This document shows, piece after piece, positions 55,729-64,000 of a stretch of DNA of 64,000 nt. The stretch is from Stenocarpella maydis (Eukaryota > Ascomycota > Sordariomycetes > Diaporthales > Diaporthaceae), in NCBI GenBank assembly GCA_002270565.1, contig NQMI01000003.1:902876-966875 (forward strand). Reading direction: 5' to 3'. How positions within the stretch are numbered: position 1 is the first letter of the stretch; each line of letters opens with the position of its first letter. A program made the translations under genes and the position numbers. Under the pieces are notes generated by a model. It worked only from the letters and a program-made list of their open reading frames with translations. It was not told the origin of the DNA and searched no databases.

Positions 55729-57777
55729 GGGGGGGGAGAAAGGGGCACCAAGGGCGCAATAGCTTCAGTGGAGGCCAGCAGAAAGGCTGGGCACAGAGAC
55801 GGTCGGCCGGTCCCATGGAGGGAGGGGTTTGGAAAGAGTTCGCGAGGCGCTCCGTGAGGCGCTGTGCGGAATCTGGTGGGCTAGGAGGGGCGGCATCACG
55901 GACAAGGTGGTGGGCGTGGTATGGATGTGTTGTTGTGATATGTGAGCCGAGAGGTACATTACCGGATTACCAGGCATGGCTGCTTGGCGAGAGGAGGGCC
56001 GAGGAGGAGGGGCACCAGCACTGGCCTGGGCATGGATGAAAGCATGGGTATACTGCTGATCTGCTCGAGACCAGACCCTTCTCTGATGTGTGGAACTGCG
56101 ATTGTGTGGCTGCCAGCAGTGGTCGTGTCGCTCTGCGTGTGGTACGGCATGACCCGCGTGGGCTGGGGATGGGGACGAGTGCCCGGATGAGCCACACGTG
56201 TCGGCTCTCTGCCCACACCATCAGTAATCGCCAATGTGATGAGCAACTTGCATTAAAGATCAATCACTGGCCACCTGGACCCGAGTGAGTGAAAGACTGT
56301 TTCTGTCAGTGTGACGTCTGTGCGACACGACAGGAAATACCGGCGGGTCCAGCCAGCCACATGACCGATTGCTGCATCGCAGATTGGGAGGGATCATGGG
56401 CCAGGGGCCGAGACGGGGTCTGCAGCCTGCCAGACTGATGGTTCCGTCTCCTACTTTCATGTGCAATACTACACACGATACCGTGGCAGTAATAAGAGCA
56501 ACGGCAGGGCATATAGAGCGTGATTCTACTGTGTAGACAGCAGAAGGATCAAGCCCCAAAAGAACCCGGCTTTCTCCACCTGGGCCGGGACGTTGGGCAA
56601 AAGACCCCTGCCTGCATATTCGCCCCACAGACACAGCATATTAAAGTGGCCCAGACGCTGGGCTGCCTGGCTGGCGGGCTGGGTGGGTAGCATTCGCCCG
56701 GCGGCATCGGTGCAGCATGGCAATTTTCTATGTGGCATTTGCGGCTTTGGAGATAGTGGCCTGCAGGGGACTGCCCGGCGGCCACCGTCCCGTGTGGCCT
56801 TCAGCCGCATCCTTCTGCGACCCTCAGCCTCGCTATTGGGCCCGGGTAGTGTGCGTGGTGTTGTAGTGTCCGCCATCTGCGATCGCATTCATCGACTCGA
56901 GATCTGGTGGATAATTGCCATGCCCCGGTACTTGAGTAGGTGGCGGTAGTAGGCCATACTTTGCTGACCCCGGGCGTCTGGGTCAAACCAGATTCCGGTG
57001 GACAAGATGAGAGATGTCAGAAAAGGCGGCACTCGATGGGGTGATGGCCTGCAGATGTGCAGCCTCGATCAGCCCGTATTCCTGGGTCGCGAAAACGTGG
57101 TGCCCCTCGAATGGTCGCGAATAAGGGCTGGGACCAGCTGTATCAGTTCCCACAGGGTTATCCCCTTCGATGACGGCCAGACAGAAGCCCATGGCGCGTC
57201 AGACGCCAAGCTGGCCAATCAGCTGTCCGAGCCCATTGACCCACTATGTAGACGCAGCCCGACATATGATTGGTGAATTGCAGTGCTGTGGTTCTGGTGG
57301 CCCTTCAACAGTTGGGCCCCGGTCTTTGTTGGTCGTCACCATCGATACGACCTAGTATGTAATCAATGCATCCTCGTGTCCACTCAACCAGACGAGCCTC
57401 ACCTCCCACCCGGTCTTGGAGTCAAGGGGCCGCGCCCCAGATCACTAACAAGTACGAGTTGGATCTTCCACCGCTCGCCTCCTTCCCAGCCTTGCACCAT
57501 CCGCGCCTCTTGTTAGCTACAGTAGTCGGAAAGGCCCTGGCTGGAAAACCGGGCCCAGACATCCAGGCAGCAGAATTGACTAACACCCTCGATGGCAAAC
57601 ACCCCCTCTTCTCACCCCACTACCACCAGCACCGCCTCCTCTTCGTCTGTTCGCACACTCGCGACCCTGGTCGAGGTGTCGGTCTGGGCTTGCGACGGAA
57701 CCTCGTACCGTGCACCGTGACCAAGGACGTCCGAAAGGCCCCAGGGCGACGAGGACAGACGGCCTCTAGACTCAAAC

Positions 57778-59094
57778 ATGTATCTATTCGGGCGTGACAA
57801 GTAAGCGGCTCCTACCCACTCTCCCGATTCCTCTCCCCATTCCAAATCCCGAAGCCACCACAGGGGCCATCCGTCCCATTCGCCAGCCGTATGTCGCGTT
57901 ATGTTTCCTATTCTGGTGCTCCCCTTGCGAGATAGGGCTCCCTTTGTGCATCCATCCAATCCGTCCACCCCCGGCCCGCGGGCCTGGTGAAAGCCACAGG
58001 CCAGGGCTGCGCCCCTCCGCCCATCATGCCGCTTGTGTCGAAGGAGGGCTTGGTCACGAGATGCACGAGACTTTGGATGCGCCCACGCCATGGGCGGGGA
58101 TATCTTATCGGATGACACGCACCAGGGGCCCTCATCGACACCTCATAAGTTATGCTACCTGAGCTTGCTGGAGGACTCCACGGGGGGGGGGGAGCTTGTG
58201 ACGGCCAGCCCAGCTAACGAAACTGCCCAAGCACAGGCCCTGGGATGCCTCCCAGTTCACAGCCTCGGATGACCGCGTCCGCGGCGGCAAGTCCCAGTCC
58301 TACCTGACCGTGCTTCCCTCTCCGGAGGCGCCGGCCTCGCAGTCCCAGGCCGAGTTCTCGGGCCATCTGGACATCACCGCCCTGGGCGGGGCCGGGTTCG
58401 CCTCTCAGCGCACCGCCGACAACGTGCCCGGCTGGGACCTCTCGGGCTACGGCGCCCTCGTGCTAGACGTGGCGCGCGCCGACCGCCGCACGTACACGCT
58501 CACCCTCAAGGACGAGGTGCTCCCGCGGCGGCCGGACGGGAGGGACCAGAGCACCATCAGCTGGGAGTACGACTTTGTCGTCGGGGGTGGGAAGGACGGT
58601 GCTGCTGCTGCTGCTGCTGCTGCCGCCGCCGGTGAGGGTGGTGGTGATGGTGTCGACGGCACGGCTGGCTCGACCAGGGTGGTGATCCCCTTTGGGAGCT
58701 TCAGACCCACGTACCGCGGCAGACCCAAGCCTGATGCTGCGCCGCTGGATCTAAAGAACGTGAAGCGGATCACCTTCATGATGAGGAGGTAGGTACTCTG
58801 CACGTGGCGGACCCTGCAGTGTCGCGCACCCGTCCCATGCACACGCAAATCTCGGCGAATAAGACCCTGACACGCGGCTGTTGCCTCAGTTTCTTCGGCG
58901 ATCAAGAAGGAGACTTCTCCATCGTCTTCAACTCAGTGGCCGTGGAGAAGACGGACAACAGCCGAGACGGCTCGATCGGCTCGGTAGCTGGAGCGAAGCC
59001 CTTCCCAGACGAGGAGCAGCGCACGGCCGGCGGTGCTCCAGGGGCTGGCGGCCTGTCGTACTGGTTTGGGCGGCTCTGCGGCTGGGGGGGCTGA
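57778..59094 (+). CDS. CIA30-domain protein (NADH:ubiquinone oxidoreductase assembly family)
   Basis: Three exons, 57778-57800, 58237-58788 and 58890-59094, with introns of 436 bp and 101 bp, giving 259 residues. The tiny first exon encodes MYLFGRD and joins to KPWDASQFTASDDRVRGGKS, matching the usual start of the short fungal CIA30 form; a branch-like GCTAACGA lies before the first acceptor. The domain continues with FSGHLDITALGGAGFASQR, WDLSGYGALVLDVARADRRT and, in the last exon, FFGDQEGDFSIVF. An Ala run (10 residues, from GCT repeats at 58601-58630) and a Gly-rich stretch are inserted in the middle. CIA30/NDUFAF1 proteins help assemble mitochondrial complex I; the short form lacks an obvious presequence, so this one may act elsewhere. 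It converges on the GTPase gene about 1 kb away. Confidence 0.88.
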
Positions 59095-60141
59095 GCCCCG
59101 GGACCGTGGCAGGCTGACATGCCACTTGCACCAAGGTCGAGGCTCTGAGGCGGCTCTCTCTCGCGTGTGCATTGCTATCCCGTGATACTGGTATGGATAC
59201 GCAAGCAATGGAGCGGTGGTAGACCAACATACCTAGGCAGTGCAGGAACCAATCTTGAAACGCAACACTGCACGTAACCTCTGTTTCTGTGGACCTCTCG
59301 TCGAAGCCTTGGGTCGTTGGCGATTATAGCATTCTCTCACGTGCACACTTCAAAGGCCTATGGGAGGGCTTTGCATCCGGATAGTTCAGTGGATTTGTGG
59401 TGCATTCCGGGCCGCAATTCTCTTGTGTTCATTCTGCATAAAAGGAGCAAGGAGTCTGTCTACCGATGCCAGTGCATACTTACTTTGTCTTGGGTCACGC
59501 CTTTCTCCACGTCAGCCTTATCCACCAGGCTTGACAGCTGTGACGCCCAAGGTTGAGCGCTCATTCGAGATGGGCGGCGTCCGAAACGTCAGACCACTTG
59601 GGGGATTAGCCTCCAAAGCCCTCCTGCAGAGAGGAACCGGGCTGTCGGGCCTCATTCTCGAGGAGAAGGGGTGGCAAAGGCTCGTAGCAGAAGGCCAGTC
59701 GGCTCCTCATCTCCATCACCGCTCCCACCGTACACACAAGACACGGACCGGGGCTGCAGTAACGCATGTACTCATGAGGTTAAATACATTCTATACTAGT
59801 AGGCTCCCCCGAGGTCTTGTTCCTTTCCTAGATACAATCTCCCAGCGAGTCGTGCCTTCACAAGGTAGATTGTCCACCACATCATCCTTTGTGGACACAT
59901 GTGGCGTAGTCCGTGTCCCGGATATAAATAAGAATTAGAATGTTATAGACACCACAAAACTTTTTCTTAATAGGAAAACCGCAAAAGTGGCCAACACCAG
60001 GGGCAAAGTAGAAGAAGAGAGGGTGGGGATCCCTATATCGTAGCCACCCCAAGCCCAGAGAACTCGACCCCAGTGTTGAGCCCACGCGCAGTCATTGTCA
60101 ACCCGAATGAAAAGTCGGGCCTGAAGTCTCCGAGCCAGGTT
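59095..60141. other. Intergenic between convergent genes
   Basis: Shared 3' flank of the CIA30 and GTPase genes. AT-richer at 59750-60010. No gene or repeat recognised. Confidence 0.5.
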
Positions 60142-60348
60142 CTAGATCCAGATAGGTGCCGGCCCCCCAGGAGGCCGCCTCTCCGAGCTGGGCCTCGTCC
60201 TGGGACGCGAGGCAGGCATAGGAGGCAGCACGGCCCTTACGGCGACAGCACTGAGGGGGGGGGCCACAGACCTGACCAGAGACCGCTGCCGCCCCTCGCG
60301 CTGACCCTGGCCCCCGGGGACCATAAGCGTGTTCCTCAGCACGGCAGC

Positions 60349-60379
<31 letters not shown>

Positions 60380-63369
60380 TCCTCCTCCGGCGCGGCCTGC
60401 CTCTCAACGACGCCCTCGCCAGCAGTCCTTCTGCCGCGCGCACTCTCACCAGGAACCACAGCAGAGGCCCGCGCAGCCGGGGCCGGGGCCGCAGGCACAG
60501 GCACAGGCACAGGCACAGGCCGGGGCCTAGGCCTCGCCCTGGCCGGCCCGATGGTGTTTGTCCCGACGCCCCTGGCCCTCGCCTTGCGCCCGGCGTTCGC
60601 GCCAACCGACGCACTGCGCTTGACCGGCGCCGCGGCGGCGGCGTCGTCGATGAAGAGCTTGCACACGCGGGCCTGCTGCTGCTCGAGCTCCTGCTCGGCG
60701 AGGCGGATCATCAGGGTGAAGCGGCGGTCGTCGAGGCGGATGGCGTCGAAGCGCAGGGGCGGGATGGAGGGCGGGGCCTCGCTCACCAAGCTCGTGTGCT
60801 GGCGGCGGCGCTGCTGCGTCGTGGCGGTCGAGGTTGTGATTATGGAGGACGAGGTGTCGTCCAGGTCGACGGCTATCCTGTGTCCGCTGCTGCTGTTGTT
60901 TGCGCCTGGCGAGGGCTTTGATCTGCTCCTGCTGTTGACGGTGGCTACGCCGGCCGGGGCGTAGTTGGTCAGGAACACGGCCGGCCTGCGGTCGGCCTCT
61001 TGTTTCCTGGCGGACCGGTCCCTGGCGAGGGAGCGGGCAATGGAGCTGTCGACGCTCATGGGCCGGCTGTCGTCTGGTAGCGGGCCCGGCGGTAGTGCTT
61101 TCTCCTCGATGGAAAGCGGGCCACCGTCCAGGCCGGTCCTGCGCGAGACCTTGTCCATGATGGCCTCGCTGTGCCTTGTTTGGTGTCCGGATCTGGAGGG
61201 CCCGTGTCCAAGCGTCATGCTGTCGGGCCTGGCCTGCTTGTTGTCGAGGGCTGCTCCATCCGGCCGCGACTGCTTGTCGCCTGCACCGGGATTGCCAGGG
61301 GCCCCTGGCTCCCTGGTCCTGTCGAGCTGATCCATCTTGACGATGCTGAACCCCGCGAGAGTATCGTCTCCGCGGACGGTCGAGCTCGTCGAGCTTGTCG
61401 ACGTGGACAGCCGGGTGTCGTCCGCCTTGGGCCTCCACATTGCGTTCAGAGACGTCTTGCCCTGGCCCCTGGCAGGCACTTGCTCACCCCATACGTCCTC
61501 TTTGGTTTCCACCTCGGGTGGGCGGGCCCCGATGTCCTCGAAGGTGATTGCAGCCACCTCCTTGTCTGGCGGGCCCCACGAGAAAAGCGAGCCCACGAGG
61601 CCGTTCCACCATGCAGGCATGCAGGACCTCGACTCTTTCCGCGGCACCCTTGCGCGCACCACCTTGGCCGGCAGGCTCCTGTCGTTCTCGTCCCTGTCCA
61701 TCACGTCCTCCTCCCCGAGGACGACAATCTCCTCGCCCCTGCTGCTCGGCCTCGCGCCCTGCCGCCGCAGCTCCCGCCTGCTCATTACCTGGTCGACAAG
61801 GATCCCGTATGCCTCGTCGACATTGACGTTGGACTTGGCCGACACCTCGATGTAGGCGCAGTCGGGGCCGAACTTGCGCGCCAGCTCCCGGCCCTGCTGC
61901 GCCGACACCACCCGCGGCAGCCTGCCGCCGTTGTCCCCCAGGCGGTCCGCCATCGATGCCACCACCAGGACTGGCATCTCGAGCTCCTCTGTTGGTGACG
62001 GAAGGGGCGGCAGGGCGATGCGTCGCTCTGGGCGGCCCTCTGGTGGCTGCTCCGGCGCCGCCGGCGGCCCCGGGGCATCAGGGTACATGTGTGCGTCGAC
62101 TAGGTCCTCCAGGGTGAACGGGTTCGACCCACGCACTGACGAGCCGTGCGTGGCGTCGACGACGGTTGAAGATGCCTCGCTGTACGCGCTCGACGTCGTC
62201 TGGAAGCTGAGGCCACTGTCGCGCCGCTTCTTGGCTGCGCCGTCATTGTCATGTTCCTGTGCCGACGCACCGCGTCTCAGGCTCGCGTTGCTCTCCACCT
62301 CCCTGATCGTCGGCAGTTTCCTCTGGGTGAGCGACAGGGGGGCTGATATCACGAGCGGTTGCGGCGCCGGGCCCTGCTCCGGCGTGCAATCTAAGCCACG
62401 CTCGTGGATCATGAATTCGGCCCTCTTCAGCGCAGAGCCCTCCACCACGATGCTGATCCGCTTCAGCTCCCCTTGGTAGTCGAAATGGTCGTTCTTCTGC
62501 CCCTTCTTCTCATCCGGCCCGCTAAGCCCAGACGCATCGCTGCCGCTCTCAGCCGGAGGGCCTAGCATGTTTGGGGGCCCCTTTTGGGACAATTTGGTCG
62601 ACCGCGCCGATTTGGACCGTGGCAGCCCAGGAAGCGCAGCAGCGAGGCCGTCGAGGATGCCGACAATGTCGGTCGTGAGTTTCTTCTTGCGGCCAGTGTT
62701 GATAATGTCCTCGACGACGCTGCCGTTGGCCCACTCGAAGGACTCCTCTGACCAGGGGTTGAACAGAAGCATCACGGCGTCAGACTGCTCCAGCAGCTTC
62801 TTGCGTTTGGCTTCGGCCTGGTGGGGGGAGGACCAGGCAAGCGTGTCCTGCCGTGAGATATCGTCTGGGCTGAACGGCTCCATCACGCTGCTGGCCGGTT
62901 GACCAGGGCCGCTGGGGGCCTCGTGAATGATAAGATGGGCTTGTCTTCCACCAGGTAGGGTTACGTGCCGATGCCCTCCCATGAGCCGAGTGCCTCTTGA
63001 GGCATCAGGAGAGAACTGTCGGAGAGTGTAGCGCATCTGGAGTGATGTTTTCCCAGCACCCGGTGGGCCCAGCAAAAGGATTTGGATGTCCTCGGCGTTG
63101 CCGCCAAGTGGCGCCGAGGCGTTCTTGTTGAAGGTTGGTTGCTGGACTGCATGTTAGCCACAGTCTCATGCCTGCTCTCACGCGTGTGTGGTGACAAGTT
63201 GGGTGCGGCAGAACACACCACATACGTGCACGCACGAGAAACGTGATCCTGCGTAGACCTTGTAGAAGCCTAATGGAAATTGTCGAACACGGCAGGGAAG
63301 AAGATTAAGGTGGTGTCATACCCATTTCTCCTCTTCTGAGGAGGTCGAAGACCAGATGTCGCTCCCCAT
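60142..63369 (-). CDS. Large Ras-like P-loop GTPase-domain protein with disordered tail
   Basis: Two exons on the minus strand: 63369-63322 (MGSDIWSSTSSEEEKW) and 63141-60142, across a 180-bp intron (donor GTATGA, acceptor CAG, phase 0), giving about 1015 residues. The P-loop GPPGAGKTS is at 41-49. The G4 position reads VVASMADRLGD (about 411), keeping the Asp but not the NK, and G5 is clear (YIEVSAKSNVNVDEAYGIL, about 449). Between P-loop and G4 there are roughly 360 residues instead of about 70, mostly low complexity, so the nucleotide-binding core is split by a large insertion. The tail is disordered and contains a Pro-Val repeat (PVPVPVPVP) and a Gln run (CAG codons at 60346-60375, about residue 943). 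The first exon is inferred from its frame and splice sites. Its function is unknown; a divergent, possibly scaffold-type, Ras superfamily member is the best description. Confidence 0.8.
60346..60375. repeat. (CTG)n tract encoding polyglutamine
   Basis: About ten CTG triplets on the plus strand, CAG on the coding strand, producing a Gln run after a Glu run in the GTPase-domain protein. It is likely length-polymorphic. Confidence 0.9.
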
Positions 63370-64000
63370 CACGCCCCGCCTCCGGAAACGAACAGATATT
63401 ATTGTTACGAAGAAGAGAATTCATGCAAGTCCAGGTATCAAACCTAGTAATTAGGACAGAAAATGCGGTTATTGGGTCGTGCCCACGAACATCGTAGAGC
63501 AGATAGACAACTTAAGCAGAAGATTAGGGACTGGCCATAACAGTCCAAAGTCCGTATTGTGCGTGAAAAGGAATGTCGTAACAGAAGAAGGAAGGTATTT
63601 CAAGCCGCCAAGCGGGAATCGATAGACCCTATGTAGGAACTGACATGGCAGATAGTCGGACGACGCTCGACGGCGCGAGGGAGGACTTGCGAAGGCAGCA
63701 TATGGCAGGAAGGTTCGAGGCTTGTCCTTGGGGGCCAACGGAGACATCGAACTTGTAACAGTCAAGAACTTTGTCCGCCAACTCCAGGTTTCCGTCTGAT
63801 GCAGGCCCGGGCAGAGCAAACGGACGGCTGTAGGGTGCGCTTGGGGCCCCACGGGTGCTTGGATGCGGGCGGAATACTACGGTACCGCGCGCGTGGAGGT
63901 ACATATTCAGGTCCGAAGGACAGATAGGCGGGCGAGGCAGGAACAGGCTTGAAGCATCGTCGATCGACCCCGACAAGGGACAGACAGGCCAAGGCCACCT
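63370..64000. other. Upstream of the GTPase gene, window end
   Basis: About 630 bp, probably the promoter of the minus-strand GTPase gene. Open frames on the minus strand run to the window edge (for example 63629-63976), but no domain is seen, so a partial gene here is not supported. Confidence 0.4.

Larger units (their letters stand above)
52708..57777. other. Intergenic, microsatellites, no gene recognised
   Basis: About 5 kb. It contains the 3' flank of the bZIP gene with a CAC/CAT tract at 52779-52808, a GT/GC tract at 53755-53792, a large CT-rich tract at 55120-55240 and an ambiguous N at 55728 within a G run. Open frames here are GC-driven; none shows a domain. Confidence 0.5.

Noticed and set aside
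55287..56039. 250-codon open frame across the N at 55728
   Set aside because: It contains an undefined base, homopolymers and no domain; GC-driven frame.
60329..60964. 211-codon plus-strand frame with a Cys run opposite the GTPase gene
   Set aside because: The Cys run is the reverse reading of CAG polyQ codons; shadow frame.

Overview
The window is nuclear DNA from a filamentous ascomycete (Pezizomycotina, most likely a Sordariomycete). The evidence is short GT-AG introns of about 52-105 bp, a CX2CX6CX6CX2CX6C zinc-cluster regulator, a fungal-type bZIP, an SRP40-type nucleolar protein, and AT-rich transposon wreckage with C-to-T/G-to-A changes in the CpA context expected of repeat-induced point mutation (RIP). 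No tRNA, rRNA or CRISPR array was recognised.

Positions 1 to about 29.9 kb are a transposon-rich, AT-rich block holding two unmutated gene islands. The repeats include seven copies of a roughly 596-bp LTR-like repeat (LTR-A), four copies of a second LTR (LTR-B, about 450-463 bp), a Fot1/pogo transposase relic, gag and integrase-chromodomain relics of a Ty3/gypsy chromovirus, an integrase relic that reads like a Copia-type polyprotein, and several decayed ORFs I cannot place. Island 1 (about 6.4-10.0 kb) carries a CaiB/BaiF CoA-transferase and a small cupin, both on the minus strand. Island 2 (about 22.1-26.4 kb) carries a seven-exon zinc-cluster transcription factor converging on a seven-exon 3-hydroxyisobutyrate dehydrogenase-like gene. 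Together the four genes look like a small-acid catabolic cluster split by transposons; this is inference.

From about 30 to 34.5 kb the sequence is GC-rich and carries an APH-type kinase with an extra HNH-like N-terminal region, and an SRP40/Nopp140-like protein. From 34.5 to 51.5 kb I can support no coding gene: about 17 kb of GC-rich sequence with microsatellites and one 24-bp palindromic tandem repeat. It leads into a bZIP factor (51.7-52.7 kb) that has an upstream ORF in its presumed leader. Another 5 kb without genes follows, then a CIA30-domain gene (57.8-59.1 kb) converging on a large Ras-like P-loop GTPase gene (60.1-63.4 kb).

The assembly itself needs care. Six single-N positions occur (2280, 3341, 12625, 16614, 19377, 55728). 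Five of them lie in the transposon block, and sequence beside each is repeated across the junction or, at 12625, is a second copy of DNA 2.9 kb upstream. This suggests overlapping contig ends that were never merged. One contig appears chimeric at 10029/10030, inside an LTR. Element counts and gene order across 9.7-20 kb should therefore be treated as provisional.
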